Shown in pieces: positions 1-11,090 of a stretch of 64,000 nt of DNA (position 1 is the first letter of the stretch; each line of letters opens with the position of its first letter). Source of the DNA: Roseomonas haemaphysalidis (lineage in GTDB: Bacteria > Pseudomonadota > Alphaproteobacteria > Acetobacterales > Acetobacteraceae); assembly GCF_017355405.1 (NCBI RefSeq), contig NZ_CP061177.1, forward strand, positions 1,285,001 to 1,349,000, read 5' to 3'. The translations under genes and the position numbers were made by a program. The notes beneath the pieces were generated by a model, which was given only the letters and a program-made list of their open reading frames with translations, did no database searches and was not told the origin of the DNA.

Positions 1-1378
<1,378 letters not shown>

Positions 1379-1510
1379 CTCTATCAACGCGGTCCATCTC
1401 ACGATGAACACCGCACGCAGCATCCATCCGCGACACACTCACAACACTTCCACCCGATATCACCATCCTCATCACCTCACATCTGTGCACCATCAACTTC
1501 GATCCGGCTC

Positions 1511-1634
1511 GGTGGCCCGGTGGCCATCGCGAGGCTGCCACACCCGATCCCATCCCGAACTCGGCCGTGAAACGCCTCAGCGCCCATGGTACTGTGTCTC
1601 AAGGCACGGGAGAGTAGGTCGCCGCCGGGCCACC
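1511..1634 (+). rRNA. rrf: 5S ribosomal RNA
   Basis: A 5S rRNA lies about 130 nt downstream of the 23S gene. The terminal helix I is formed by GGTGGCCCGG at 1511-1520 and CCGGGCCACC at 1625-1634. The conserved CCCATCCCGAACTCGGCCGT core sits near 1549-1569, with GGGAGAGTAGGTCGCCGCC near 1609-1627. Pairing continues outwards (CGGCTC at 1505 with the AGCCG around 1636), as expected for a precursor stalk, so the mature ends probably lie one to three bases inside the given limits. Confidence 0.95.
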
Positions 1635-1684
1635 CAGCCGGATCGTACCGTTGATCACCGCACAGATCCCAACACATACACCCA

Positions 1685-1758
<74 letters not shown>

Positions 1759-1791
1759 CCCTCACCAAAACCTCCCCCCACTCACCATCAA

Positions 1792-1822
1792 CCCCCGAAC
1801 GCATCATACGCGTCCGGGGGGT
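1792..1822 (+). terminator. Hairpin ending the rRNA operon
   Basis: CCCCCGAACGC (1792-1802) pairs with GCGTCCGGGGG (1810-1820) with a single mismatch, around a 7-nt loop. It lies 33 nt after the tRNA and before the amidase gene. There is no long T tract, so termination is inferred from position and stem strength. Confidence 0.6.
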
Positions 1823-1899
1823 CAGCATGCGTGGGGTGGTCTGGTGGCCTGGGCCGTCACCCGGTAGATGTTCAGCATCGCCATGCCGAGGCCCGCTTC

Positions 1900-3348
1900 A
1901 TGACCCCTCCTGCCGACCCTACGCTGATGACGGCCAAGGATCTGTCCGCCGTCATCCAGGCGCGCCAGATATCCTGCCGTGATGTCATGACGGCGCATCT
2001 CGATCGCATCGCCCGCTTCAACCCCGCAGCCAACGCCATTATTGCACTGCGGGACCGCAATACCTTGATGGCTGAAGCTGGGGAGCGCGACGCCCAGTTG
2101 GCGCGTGGCGAAGTCCTTGGGTGGATGCACGGCCTGCCGCACGCCGTGAAGGACATCGCACAGGTCCGTGGCCTGCCCACCACCCTTGGTTCGCCCCTGC
2201 TGCTGGACAACGTCGCCGTCCAGGACTCCCTGATCGTCGAGCGGATGCGCCGCGCCGGCGCCATCATCATCGGCAAGACCAACGTGCCGGAATTCGGCCT
2301 CGGCTCGCATACCTACAACACCCTGCACGGCGTCACCCATAACGCTTACGACCCCTCCCGCTCCGCGGGCGGGTCCAGTGGCGGCGCGGCGGTTGGCTTG
2401 GCGCTGCGCATGCTGCCTGTCGCCGACGGCAGCGACTTCGGTGGCTCGTTGCGCAATCCCGCCGCCTGGAACAATGTTTTCGGCCTTCGCCCGTCCGCCG
2501 GCCGGGTGCCGGCCTGGCCCGCGACCGAAAGCTTCATCAGCCAGCTTTCCACCGAAGGACCGATGGCGCGTACCGTGGCCGATCTCGCCATGCTGCTGTC
2601 CACGATGGCCGGGCGCGACGCCCGCGCGCCGCTGTCTCTGGAAGACGATCCCTCGCTCTTCGCCCAGCCGCTCGCCGGCGAGTCCAAGGGACTGCGCATC
2701 GGCTGGCTGGGCGACTACGCGGCCAAGCTCCCCATGGAGCCAGGTGTGCGCGAGGTCTGCCAACAGGGTCTCGACCGCCTCGCCACCATCGGCTGCCGGG
2801 TCGAGGACGCCCGCCTGCCCATCTCGCGCGAGCAGATCTGGGACACCTGGCTCGGCATGCGTCACTGGCTGACTATGAACAGCCTGCTGCCTTTCTTCAA
2901 CGACCCCGCCAAGCGCGCGCTCCTGAAGCCCGAGGCGGTGTGGGAGGTGGAAGGCGGGCTGCGCATGTCGGCCGCCGACACGCTGCGGGCTTCCGCTCAG
3001 CGCAGCGCGCTGTACCAGGCCTTTCTCGGACTGTTCAGCCGCTTCGACATGCTGGTGCTGCCCAGTGCCCAGTGTTTCGCCTTTCCCGCCGAATGGGACT
3101 GGCCCAAGGAGATCGACGGCACGGCGATGGATACCTACCATCGCTGGATGGAAGTGGTGTTCCCCGCCAGCCTGGTCGGCTGCCCGGTGATCAGCGTGCC
3201 CGCGGGCTTCGGCGGCGCGCTGGATCTGCCGATGGGGATGCAGATCATCGCTCCGCCGCGTCAGGATCTCGCCCTGCTGCGCCTCGCGCATGCCTATGAG
3301 CAGGCGGCCGGGTCGGTGCTCGGGCGGTTGCCGGCCGTGCTCGGGTAA
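1900..3348 (+). CDS. Amidase signature family hydrolase
   Basis: A 482-residue protein of the amidase signature family, which hydrolyses amide bonds with a Ser-cisSer-Lys triad. The triad can be read directly: Lys84 in HAVKDIAQ, the cis-Ser at about 159 in AGGSSGGAA, and the nucleophile Ser183 in DFGGSLRNPA, 24 residues after the cis-Ser as in the family. There is no signal peptide, so it is probably cytoplasmic. The length is normal for the family and unlike GatA it has no gatC or gatB neighbour, so a general amidase is more likely than the tRNA amidotransferase subunit. The ATG at 1900 was chosen over an ATG at 1831 because family homology begins just after it. The substrate cannot be told from sequence. 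Confidence 0.9.
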   Translation: MTPPADPTLMTAKDLSAVIQARQISCRDVMTAHLDRIARFNPAANAIIALRDRNTLMAEAGERDAQLARGEVLGWMHGLPHAVKDIAQVRGLPTTLGSPLLLDNVAVQDSLIVERMRRAGAIIIGKTNVPEFGLGSHTYNTLHGVTHNAYDPSRSAGGSSGGAAVGLALRMLPVADGSDFGGSLRNPAAWNNVFGLRPSAGRVPAWPATESFISQLSTEGPMARTVADLAMLLSTMAGRDARAPLSLEDDPSLFAQPLAGESKGLRIGWLGDYAAKLPMEPGVREVCQQGLDRLATIGCRVEDARLPISREQIWDTWLGMRHWLTMNSLLPFFNDPAKRALLKPEAVWEVEGGLRMSAADTLRASAQRSALYQAFLGLFSRFDMLVLPSAQCFAFPAEWDWPKEIDGTAMDTYHRWMEVVFPASLVGCPVISVPAGFGGALDLPMGMQIIAPPRQDLALLRLAHAYEQAAGSVLGRLPAVLG

Positions 3349-3377
3349 CTTTCAGGTCCGGCTGGCGTCTTGCCTGC

Positions 3378-3596
3378 ATGGATACGACCGAACGACCCTG
3401 CATCAAGGTGTGCCGCTTCGACGATGTCAGCGGCTGGTGCTTCGGCTGCGGCATGACCAAGCCGGAGCGCAAGGCCTGGAAGCAGGTGCCGGGCTACCGG
3501 GCCGCCATTTTGTCCGGCCTGCCGCCACGGCTGGAGGCCCTGGCGGGCGAGGGCCATGTCACCGGCGCCGCCGCCGGCAAGAAGAAACGCGGATGA
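3378..3596 (+). CDS. DUF1289 family small cysteine protein
   Basis: A 72-residue protein with four cysteines near its start, C8-x3-C12-x8-C21-x2-C24, followed by a conserved TKPERKAWKQ segment. This is the pattern of the DUF1289 family, widespread in Proteobacteria and probably metal or Fe-S binding, although its function is not known. The C-terminal half is a basic tail (GKKKRG). It starts 29 nt after the amidase stop and may share its transcript. The four cysteines and small size make the family assignment fairly safe; nothing in the neighbourhood indicates a process. Confidence 0.85.
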   Translation: MDTTERPCIKVCRFDDVSGWCFGCGMTKPERKAWKQVPGYRAAILSGLPPRLEALAGEGHVTGAAAGKKKRG

Positions 3597-3708
3597 AGCC
3601 CCCTCTATGTCGGCGCGGCAGCCGAAACCTTGGCCGCAAGGCGACGTTGGCTTGCTGTCGATCCCCGCTTCCGGCGGGTCCGAGCAGAAACATTGAAGGA
3701 AACGGAGC

Positions 3709-4188
3709 ATGATCCGCATTCCCCTGGCCCTCGCGGCCGCGACTCTCGCCATTGGCGTCGGCAGCTCCATGGCCCAGGCCCAGATGCCGATGGCCCCGAG
3801 CTCGCCTTCCATGGCGCAGCCCACGATGCCCGGCATGGCGCCCGCCCCGATGCCGGGTGGTCCCGGCATGGCGCCGCCGCCCGCCGTCGGCATGGCCCCC
3901 ATGGCGCCTGCCGCCATGACGCCGCCCCCGCCGCACCGCCGCCCGATGCCGGGCCGCGCCATGCGTGGCCAGCCGCCCCACGCCATGGGCGCCGGCATGG
4001 GCGCGCCCCCGATGCAGCCGCCGATGGGCCAGCCCCCGATGGTCAGCAACGGCATGGTGCAGACGCCGGCCCAGCCCTTTTCCAACCTGAACCTGCCCAA
4101 CACGGGCGTGGGTGACGGCGCCTATGGCGGCGGCGGCATGGTGATCGAATACCTGCCGGACGGCACCCGCCGCATCGTGCAGCAGTAA
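3709..4188 (+). CDS. Met/Pro-rich secreted protein of unknown function
   Basis: A 159-residue protein with a clear signal peptide (hydrophobic stretch about residues 3-20, cleavage likely after AQA). The mature part up to residue about 125 is low complexity, dominated by Met, Pro, Ala and Gly in repeats of the PMGQPP and GMAPAP type. The last 35 residues change to a more ordinary sequence that includes GGGMVIEYLPDGTRRIVQQ. Met-rich periplasmic proteins can bind Cu(I), but no Cys or MxxM array typical of CusF or CopA-like proteins is evident, so that is only a possibility. An RBS-like AAGGAAACGGAG precedes the ATG. The gene is closed by a strong terminator. Confidence 0.8.
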   Translation: MIRIPLALAAATLAIGVGSSMAQAQMPMAPSSPSMAQPTMPGMAPAPMPGGPGMAPPPAVGMAPMAPAAMTPPPPHRRPMPGRAMRGQPPHAMGAGMGAPPMQPPMGQPPMVSNGMVQTPAQPFSNLNLPNTGVGDGAYGGGGMVIEYLPDGTRRIVQQ

Positions 4189-4202
4189 GCCGCACGACGA
4201 TC

Positions 4203-4233
4203 AGCCCGCCCGGACCATCCGGGCGGGCTTTTT
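4203..4233 (+). terminator. Intrinsic terminator after the Met/Pro-rich gene
   Basis: A perfect 12-bp stem, AGCCCGCCCGGA with TCCGGGCGGGCT, a 3-nt loop and a run of five T (4229-4233). It serves the plus-strand gene; read from the minus strand there is no T tract, so the convergent penicillin-binding protein gene is less well served. Confidence 0.9.
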
Positions 4234-4255
4234 CGTGCCCGCCGGTCCGCCAGCC

Positions 4256-6403
4256 TCAGCCACCCCACACGCCCAGCCGCGCCGCCCGCGCCGCCTGCTC
4301 CGCCTGCCGCAGCTCCGGCGTGGCATCCGTGGTGGCCCGGCCGCCGCCGTTGGACAGCACCAGCTCCGACAGGTCCCGCCCGTCCACCCGGCAGCGCCAG
4401 GTGTTCGCATCCTGCGGCGTGCACACCGCGTCCCGCCCGGCGATCCACTGCGCCATGGCGCCGGTGAAATCCCCCGGCACCCCCACCACCCCACCCAGCC
4501 GCACCACGCGCCCCGCCACCTGCAGGGTGGCGGTGTCCAGCACCTGCGGCACGCCGCGCAGCGGCTCGGGCGCCAGAACCGGCGCGGCGGGCAGCGGGGC
4601 GGGCGGCGGCGCGGCGGAGGGCGCGGCGGCGGTGCGGATGCGGTCGGCCTGCCGCATGAAGTCCTGCCAGATGCGCGCCGGCAGGCCGCCGCCGCCGACG
4701 CGGTTCATCGGGCTGTTGTCGTCGTTGCCCACCCACACGCCCACCACCGCGTCGGCGGTGATGCCGACGAACCAGGCGTCGCGGCTGTCCTGAGTGGTGC
4801 CGGTCTTGCCGGCCACCGGCCGGTCCAGCCGGGCGGCGCGGCCGGTGCCGTCGCGCACGGCGGCCAGCATCAGGTCCAGCATGCCCTGCTGCGCCGCCGC
4901 GTTCAGCACCGGGGCGCCGCCGCCGCCGGGCGGGCGGGTGTAGAGCGCGCGGTCCCGGGCGCGCACCTCCTGCACCACATAGGGGCTCAGCGCCGTGTTG
5001 TAGCCGACGCGGCCAAAGGCAGTGACCATCTGCGCCAGCGTCGCTTCCGTGGTGCCCAGCGCCATGCTGGGCACCAGCGCAATGTCCTGCGTCAGGCCCA
5101 GGCGCTTGGCCATCTCCGCCACCCGCGCGCGGCCGACGCTGTCCTGCACCCGCACCGCCACCGTGTTGATCGAGCCGGCGAAGGCCTCGCGCAGCGTCAC
5201 CGGGCCACGGAAGCGGTTGTCGGCGTTGTTGGGCGACCAGCCGTCGATGGTCAGCGGCGCGTCCTGCACCACCTGGTCGGGGCGGAAGCCCGCTTCCATC
5301 GCCGCCGCGTAGACGAACAGCTTGAACAGCGAGCCCGGCTGGCGCTCCGCCTGGGTGGCGCGGTTGAACTGGCTCGTGGCGTAGTCCCGGCCGCCCACGG
5401 CGGCCAGCACCGCGCCGTCCGGCGCCAGGGCCAGCAGCGCGGCCTGCCCGGCATGGGCGGCCGCGCCCTCGCGGTCCAGCCACTTGGCCACCACCTGCTC
5501 CGCCAAGTCCTGCAGGCGCGGGTCCAGCGTGGTGCGCACGGACAGGTCCAGCGGCAGCGGCCCCACCAGCCGCCGTGCCTCGGCATCCGCCCAATCCGCG
5601 AAGTAGCCGCGCTGTACCAGCGGCTCGGGCGGTGCCTGCAGCGCGGGGGGCGCGGCGCGGGCGGCGGCCACGGCCTCCGGCGTCGCGGCGCCCGTGTCCT
5701 GCATCACGCCCAGCACCACCTGGGCGCGCTCCCAGGCGGCCTCGGGGTTGCGGGTGGGGGCGAGGGCGGAGGGCGCGCGCAGCAGCCCCGCCACCATCGC
5801 CGCCTCGCCCAGGGACAGCTCTCCGGCCGGCTTGCCGAAATAGCGCCGCGCCGCCGCGTCCACCCCCACGGCGCCGGCGCCGAAATAAGCGGCGTTCATG
5901 TAGCGGGCCAGGATCTCGGGCTTTTCCAGCCGGGATTCCAGCCACACCGCCAGCACCGCTTCCTGCACCTTGCGGGTCAGCGTGCGGTCCTGCGACAGAA
6001 AGGACAGGCGCGCGAGCTGCTGGGTGATGGTGCTGGCGCCTTCGCGCAGCCGGCCGGAGGTGGCGGCGCGCGACAGCGCCCGCAGCAGCCCGCGCGGGTC
6101 GATGCCGCCGTGGCTGAAGAAGCGCCGGTCCTCGATGGCGACGATGGCATCCGTCAGCGGCTGCGGCAGGGCATCCGCCGTCACCGGGTCGCCGCGCAGC
6201 ACGCCGCGCGTGGCGAAGCCGCTGCCGTCGCGGTTTTCCAGGATCAGCGTCGCCGCCGTGCCGGCCGGCTGCATGCCGCCGCCCACCGGCACCCGCAGCA
6301 TCACCCAGCCCAGCCAGGCGACGGCGGCCAGCGCCAGCAGCCCCACTCCGCCAAAGCTCCAGGGCAGCCAGCGCAGGCGGCGGCGGCGGGCGGGTTGGCT
6401 CAT
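4256..6403 (-). CDS. Class A penicillin-binding protein (transglycosylase/transpeptidase)
   Basis: A 715-residue bifunctional peptidoglycan synthase of the PBP1A type. An N-terminal membrane anchor spans about residues 14-36. The GT51 glycosyltransferase domain (about 75-250) carries the catalytic Glu91 in AIEDRRFFSHGG and the STITQQLAR motif. The transpeptidase domain shows all three motifs: S358-LFK361, SIN at 411 and KTGTT at 533. The C-terminal 130 residues resemble the extra domain of PbpC-type proteins. The ATG at 6403 is preceded by GAGAGGA about 10 nt upstream; an in-frame upstream extension to 6532 has no supporting motif. It acts at the inner membrane in cell wall growth. No elongasome or divisome partner is adjacent. 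Confidence 0.93.
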   Translation of the reverse strand: MSQPARRRRLRWLPWSFGGVGLLALAAVAWLGWVMLRVPVGGGMQPAGTAATLILENRDGSGFATRGVLRGDPVTADALPQPLTDAIVAIEDRRFFSHGGIDPRGLLRALSRAATSGRLREGASTITQQLARLSFLSQDRTLTRKVQEAVLAVWLESRLEKPEILARYMNAAYFGAGAVGVDAAARRYFGKPAGELSLGEAAMVAGLLRAPSALAPTRNPEAAWERAQVVLGVMQDTGAATPEAVAAARAAPPALQAPPEPLVQRGYFADWADAEARRLVGPLPLDLSVRTTLDPRLQDLAEQVVAKWLDREGAAAHAGQAALLALAPDGAVLAAVGGRDYATSQFNRATQAERQPGSLFKLFVYAAAMEAGFRPDQVVQDAPLTIDGWSPNNADNRFRGPVTLREAFAGSINTVAVRVQDSVGRARVAEMAKRLGLTQDIALVPSMALGTTEATLAQMVTAFGRVGYNTALSPYVVQEVRARDRALYTRPPGGGGAPVLNAAAQQGMLDLMLAAVRDGTGRAARLDRPVAGKTGTTQDSRDAWFVGITADAVVGVWVGNDDNSPMNRVGGGGLPARIWQDFMRQADRIRTAAAPSAAPPPAPLPAAPVLAPEPLRGVPQVLDTATLQVAGRVVRLGGVVGVPGDFTGAMAQWIAGRDAVCTPQDANTWRCRVDGRDLSELVLSNGGGRATTDATPELRQAEQAARAARLGVWGG

Positions 6404-6563
6404 GGGCGTTCGTCCTCTCACCGTGACGCTGACGGCACGGGCCATGCGACGACCGGCGCGACGCCGGCACCGCCGCGGCGCAGCCGGCGGGCCAGGGGCG
6501 CCACCTGTGCCCCATCCGGCGGCAAATGCCAAATCCGCGCGTGGCGGCGCCGGGGAAAGGCGC

Positions 6564-8084
6564 TCAGGCGGTCCGCTGCTGCTGCTGTTGCTTCTGGGCC
6601 GGCGCGCTGCCCAGCGGCAGCACGATCCGGCAGTGCACGCCGTCGTCGCCGAATTCCAGCCGGGTCTTCGCCTTGAGCTGATAAGGCAGCGCGCGGGTGA
6701 TCAGCTCGCTGCCGAAGCCGCGCCGCGCCGGCTGGTCGTCCGGCATGGCCACGCCGCTTTCCCGCCAGTCCAGCACCAGCTGGCGGCCGCCCGGCTCGGC
6801 CTCCACTGTCCATTCCACCTGCAGGCGGCCGTCCGGCTGGCCGATGGCACCGTATTTCATGGCGTTGGTCGCCAGCTCGTGCAGCGCCAGGGCCATGGGC
6901 TGCACCTTGTTGCCCGGCAGCTGCAAGGGCGGCCCCCGCACCTCCACCCGTTCCGACAGCCCGTCGCCCACCGCCACCAGCTCCGCCGCCAGCAGCTCGA
7001 ACAGCGACACCGACCATTCCGGCGAACAGGACAGGAAGCCCTGCACCCGGCCCAGCGCGCTGAGCCGGGCGTTGTAGGTTTCCCGCCCTGGCGAGGGCGC
7101 CATGCTGCGGCTGGCGATCGACTGCACCACGCCCAGGAGGTTGCGGGTGCGATGCTGCAACTCGGCCACCAGGATGCCTTGCCGGTCCTGCGCCCGCTTC
7201 AGGTCATCCACGTCGGTGCAGGTGCCCAGCCATTCCGCCACGCCGCCCCGCGGCTGCCCCGCGTCCGGGCCGGCGCGCAGCGGCAGCGAGCGCACGCGGT
7301 GCCAGCGGTAGCTGCCATCGGCAGCCCGGCGCAGCCGGCACTCGACATCCAGCCCGCCATGGGTGGGGGAGGACTGCCAGGCATGCACCATCGCGCCCCG
7401 GTCGTCGGGGTGCACCACGTCCAGCCAGCCCAGGCCCTGGCAGTCCTGCTGCTCCTGGCCGGTGTAGTCCGTCCATTGCCGGCTGGCCCAGGTCCACCGG
7501 CCGTCGCTGACGGAACACCACACCAGCTGCGGCATGCCATCCACCAGCATGCGGAACCGCGCCTCGTCGCCACGCGGGGCGGAAGCCGCCAGCAGCCGGT
7601 CGACCGCGGGGCCCAGCATGGCGGACAGCACCGGCAACAGGTCCAGGTCGCCGTCGCTGAATGCCCGCGGCTCCGCCGCATCGGCCTGCAGCAGGCCGAA
7701 GCACCGCCCGCCCGGCAGCAGCACCGGCAGGTGCACCACCGCCACCGCGCCGGCGGCAGGGGCGGGCATGGCGGCGAAGCGCCGGTCCAGCCGCGTGTCG
7801 CCGATGGCCACCGCCGCCGCCGAGCGGATCGCGGCTTCTTCCGCCGAGCCGTCCCGCAAGGCCGGCGGCGGCGGCGCGGCGTCCCATCCCAGGCTGGCGC
7901 GGACCAGCAGCTGCCGCTCGCCGGGCCGCAGCTCCAGCATCCTGGCGCGGCCAAGGCGCAGCATCCCGGCCAGCAGTTCGCAGGCGCGCTGCAGCACCTC
8001 GTCCAGGTTCTGCGCGCGCAGGGCGAACTGGCCGAAATCGCCCAGCATCCGCGTCTGCTCCGACAACAAGGCGACATCGACCAT
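6564..8084 (-). CDS. HWE/HisKA_2-type sensor histidine kinase with GAF and PAS domains
   Basis: A 506-residue soluble sensor kinase. Residues about 14-165 form a GAF-like domain, about 175-295 a PAS/PAC domain (RWTWASRQWTDYTGQ, WRHRVRSL-type PAC), then the HWE dimerisation region with phosphoacceptor His311 in LQHRTRNLLG and a HATPase part with Asn408 in HELATNAMKYGA. The WRESG segment is the family's W-x-E element. The C terminus ends in an unusual run of glutamines (QKQQQQQQRTA). There are no membrane segments, so the signal is intracellular. HWE kinases in alphaproteobacteria often feed light, stress or general stress response pathways, but no response regulator or PhyR/NepR gene is adjacent, so the partner is unknown. 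Confidence 0.9.
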   Translation of the reverse strand: MVDVALLSEQTRMLGDFGQFALRAQNLDEVLQRACELLAGMLRLGRARMLELRPGERQLLVRASLGWDAAPPPPALRDGSAEEAAIRSAAAVAIGDTRLDRRFAAMPAPAAGAVAVVHLPVLLPGGRCFGLLQADAAEPRAFSDGDLDLLPVLSAMLGPAVDRLLAASAPRGDEARFRMLVDGMPQLVWCSVSDGRWTWASRQWTDYTGQEQQDCQGLGWLDVVHPDDRGAMVHAWQSSPTHGGLDVECRLRRAADGSYRWHRVRSLPLRAGPDAGQPRGGVAEWLGTCTDVDDLKRAQDRQGILVAELQHRTRNLLGVVQSIASRSMAPSPGRETYNARLSALGRVQGFLSCSPEWSVSLFELLAAELVAVGDGLSERVEVRGPPLQLPGNKVQPMALALHELATNAMKYGAIGQPDGRLQVEWTVEAEPGGRQLVLDWRESGVAMPDDQPARRGFGSELITRALPYQLKAKTRLEFGDDGVHCRIVLPLGSAPAQKQQQQQRTA

Positions 8085-8239
8085 CAGGACATCCCGCCGG
8101 TGCAGAAACGAGGCGCGAACAATTTATGAAGATAATTCACATCTGAAACAACGTCGCTCAAATCGTTTGGATGCCGGACCGTCATGCCGCGGTCGCACCG
8201 CGCCGCGAAACCGGCCGCCTGCCGCCCGCGGAAACGCGG
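8085..8239. promoter_or_regulatory. AT-rich upstream region of the histidine kinase
   Basis: The 155 bp between the kinase start and the PEP carboxylase stop contain the most AT-rich short stretch of this neighbourhood (about 8112-8170, with AACAATTTATGAAG). This is the likely place of the kinase promoter on the minus strand. No clear EcfG-type or sigma-70 motif pair could be fixed by eye. Confidence 0.35.
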
Positions 8240-11041
8240 CTAGCCGAAGGCGCCGCATTCCAGCGACACCACGGCGCTCGCCTCGCGCACCAGCGCGAAC
8301 ATCGCCCGCAGCGGCGCCACGATCTCCGCCTGCTCGCGCCCGTAGCCGGCATGGCGCGGCGCCGGCGGCTCAAAGAATTCCAGCGCCTCCTCTGGCGGCG
8401 GGGCTGCGGGGAACACCTGGTCCAGCAGGTCGGCGGCGGCGGGCACGTCCAGCCGCAGCAGCCGCTTCACCAGCCCTTCGCGCGTCACGCCGTGGCGGGG
8501 CGAGAAGTCAGGCACCGCCACGGCCAGCAGCCAGATGCGGTGGATCAGGCACAGCCGCAGCGCGTGCAGCGCGAACAGCCGGTCGCTCATCAGCGGCACG
8601 TCGCCCGGCCAGGCGGCGCGCAGGCGCAAGTCGTCGGCCTTCAGGCGGCGGAACACCGCGCGCGCCGGGTCGCCCAGCGCCAGCTCCTCCAGCGCGCGGG
8701 CCACGGCCAGCAGGGCGGCGGGGCGGCCGGGGCGGCGGGTTTCGGCCGCGCGGTCCAGCCAGGTGCCGGGGTCCAGGCTCGCCACGTAGCCGCGCAGCAC
8801 CTGGGTGTCGGACAGCGCCAGCCCCGCGCGGGCAAAGGCCAGCGCGTTGCCGAAGCGCGGGCTGCGCCGCAGCAGCTCATGGAAGGCCTCCGGCTCCCGC
8901 GCCGCGCCGAGGCCGAGGCCGTGCATCAGGTTGGCCGGAAAGCCCAGCTGCTGCAGCACGGCGTTGTTGGGGATGGCGCGCAGCTCGCTGGGGTGGCTGA
9001 TGGCCACGGGGCCACCGCTGTCGCTTTGCCGGTTGGCGGGGCGCGAGCCGGTGCGGTCCAGCAGCGCGGGGCCGAAGGCGCCCAGCATGGCGGCGTAGCC
9101 GCGGTCCTCCACCAGCCCGTTGAAGGCGGCCCGCGCGCCCGCGAACAGGTCGGACGCGAAGCCGCCCTCGGCGTAGACCGGGTCCGGCTCGCCGCCGGGC
9201 AGGGGGGCGAAGGCATGCTCGGCCAGCCGGGCCACGGTGGCCTGGGCCAGCGCGGGGGTGCCGAAGAACAGGTAGCCGTCGCCCCCCTGGAACGCCACCT
9301 CGGCCCGCACGGCGGTGCGGTGGCGGGCAAAGGCGGCGCGCACCGCCGGCGGGTCCAAGTAATCGAAGCGCTCGGCCAGCCCGTCCGGGTGGCCGCCGCG
9401 CCCCAGCCCCTCGCCGTGGGTGTCGAACAGCACCACCTCCAGCCCGGCCAGGTTGTGCCGCGCCAGCAGCTCCGCCACCCGCAGCTTCAGGCGCTCGATC
9501 AGGTGGGTGGCCGCCACCTGGCCGATGTAGCGGCCCGAGTCGGAATAGCCGAACTGCAGGCACAGCCGGCCGACGCGGCGCAGATGGGCGCGGAAATGCG
9601 GCGAGCGCAGCGCTTCCTCCACCACCCGCTCGCCGCGCTGCTCCAGCGCCTCGGCGGTTTCAAACAGCGGCGAGATCTCGATCCGGTCCTCGACGCCCGC
9701 CAGCCGCGCCAGCAGCAGCGCCGCCAGCAGCGTGTAGCCGCTTTCCGTTTCCGCGATCAGGAAGCGCACGGGCTGGCTGCTGTCGATGTGCTTGGTCACC
9801 TGCGCCACCGTCATCATCAGCCGGGTGGCGCTGGCCTGGGTGGCCATCAGCCCGCCGGTGTCCACCGGCTCGGCCCGCGCCTCGTCCAGCACCGCGTCGA
9901 TGGCGGAAAACAGCGCGCGGCGCCGCGCCGGGTCCTCCGGCCCGCCGCCCAGCGCAGGAAAGCGCAGCCGCGCCGCGTTATGCAGCTGCGTGGCGTTCAG
10001 CCGCACATGGGTATGCGCCAGCGACAGCCCGTGCGCCGCCAGCCCCGCCCGCGCCACGCACAGCGCCACGCGCGCCCGGTCGTCCGCCGCCGCCGCCAGC
10101 GCCGCCGGAAACAGCGCCAGCAGCGGCGCCGGGGTGGTCAGCGCCGCGTCCCGCCGCTCCACCAGCGCGCGGGCGAAGGTCTGCGCCGCCTCGCCCGAGG
10201 GGGTGCCGGGGGGCGGGCAGGCGTCGAGCTGCGCGTCCACCGCTTCCAGCGCCTCGGCCGTGCGGCGGCGCAGCGGCGCGGTGCAGTCCTCCGGCAGCGC
10301 CTGCAGCTGCGCCGCTAGCCGGGCCAGTTGCAGGCGCTTCATGCGCAGCCTGAGCCGCAGCGTGTCCTGCCAGCCGATATCCGTGCGCCCGTCCGTGTCA
10401 TAGCCCACCCAGGAGGCCAGGATCACCGGCCGGGGCTCCAGCGTCGTCCAGCGGTCGGGCCAGCAGTCGCGCGCGGTGCCGAGAAAGGCCGCCGCCAGCC
10501 GGTCCAGAGCGTCGCGCCCGTTGGCGATGGCGAAGGCCGCCTGGTCGAATTCCTCTTCCAGCGTCGGCGGCACGGGGCGCAGCGGCAGCGGCCCGGGCGG
10601 CGCTTCCCCACCGGCCGCCCGCGCCAGCGCTAGCCCCGTGGCGCGCGGCAGGCTGAAGGTCGGGTGGGCGGTAAAGACGGCGGCCATGCGCGGCCGCTCG
10701 CAGGCGGCGCGAAACGCTGCCAGCGGCACCGGTTCAGGTGCCGATCTGTCCGCCGGGTCGCGCCGCGCCGCGCGCAGCGCGACCTCCGCCATCGCCGCGT
10801 CTGCGGGGGTGGCGCCGGTCAGCCCGGCATCGCGCGCCAGCTTGGCGGCGCGGTCGCGGAAGGCATCCCGCCCCAGCCCCTGAAGCAGCGCCGCCATGCC
10901 CGCCAGGTCCAACGCCCCCTCGTCCATCCGCCGGCTCAAGGCCAGCGCGACCGAGAGCGCCGGATTGGCGAAGGGGTCGCCCGCCGCATCGGCGCGGGCG
11001 GTGGCGGCGAGCGTGGGCAGGTCGAGGGGGGTCTGGGACAT
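8240..11041 (-). CDS. ppc: Divergent phosphoenolpyruvate carboxylase homologue
   Basis: A 933-residue protein of the PEP carboxylase superfamily, which makes oxaloacetate from PEP and bicarbonate. The catalytic histidine motif is present as [12 protein letters not shown]. The GYSDS motif ([12 protein letters not shown]) and a GRGG loop ([12 protein letters not shown]) can be recognised. Several signatures differ from the E. coli and plant enzymes: [15 protein letters not shown] replaces SWMGGDRDGNP, the FHGRGG loop is DTHGEG, and the C terminus ends ECGAFG rather than with the QNTG that helps close the active site. The start at 11041 gives MSQTPLDLP; an ATG at 11056 is equally possible because neither has a good RBS. 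It is divergent from prpC, with repeat family B between them. Confidence 0.82.
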   Translation of the reverse strand: MSQTPLDLPTLAATARADAAGDPFANPALSVALALSRRMDEGALDLAGMAALLQGLGRDAFRDRAAKLARDAGLTGATPADAAMAEVALRAARRDPADRSAPEPVPLAAFRAACERPRMAAVFTAHPTFSLPRATGLALARAAGGEAPPGPLPLRPVPPTLEEEFDQAAFAIANGRDALDRLAAAFLGTARDCWPDRWTTLEPRPVILASWVGYDTDGRTDIGWQDTLRLRLRMKRLQLARLAAQLQALPEDCTAPLRRRTAEALEAVDAQLDACPPPGTPSGEAAQTFARALVERRDAALTTPAPLLALFPAALAAAADDRARVALCVARAGLAAHGLSLAHTHVRLNATQLHNAARLRFPALGGGPEDPARRRALFSAIDAVLDEARAEPVDTGGLMATQASATRLMMTVAQVTKHIDSSQPVRFLIAETESGYTLLAALLLARLAGVEDRIEISPLFETAEALEQRGERVVEEALRSPHFRAHLRRVGRLCLQFGYSDSGRYIGQVAATHLIERLKLRVAELLARHNLAGLEVVLFDTHGEGLGRGGHPDGLAERFDYLDPPAVRAAFARHRTAVRAEVAFQGGDGYLFFGTPALAQATVARLAEHAFAPLPGGEPDPVYAEGGFASDLFAGARAAFNGLVEDRGYAAMLGAFGPALLDRTGSRPANRQSDSGGPVAISHPSELRAIPNNAVLQQLGFPANLMHGLGLGAAREPEAFHELLRRSPRFGNALAFARAGLALSDTQVLRGYVASLDPGTWLDRAAETRRPGRPAALLAVARALEELALGDPARAVFRRLKADDLRLRAAWPGDVPLMSDRLFALHALRLCLIHRIWLLAVAVPDFSPRHGVTREGLVKRLLRLDVPAAADLLDQVFPAAPPPEEALEFFEPPAPRHAGYGREQAEIVAPLRAMFALVREASAVVSLECGAFG

Positions 11042-11090
11042 CGCGCGATGCTGCATGGGCGAAGGGTGTTTGTCGCGGGGGGAAAGCCAG

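Noticed and set aside
8171..10318. Long open frame (about 715 codons) antisense to the PEP carboxylase gene
   Set aside because: His/Gln/Arg-rich composition typical of the reverse frame of a GC-rich gene; no start signal or domain.
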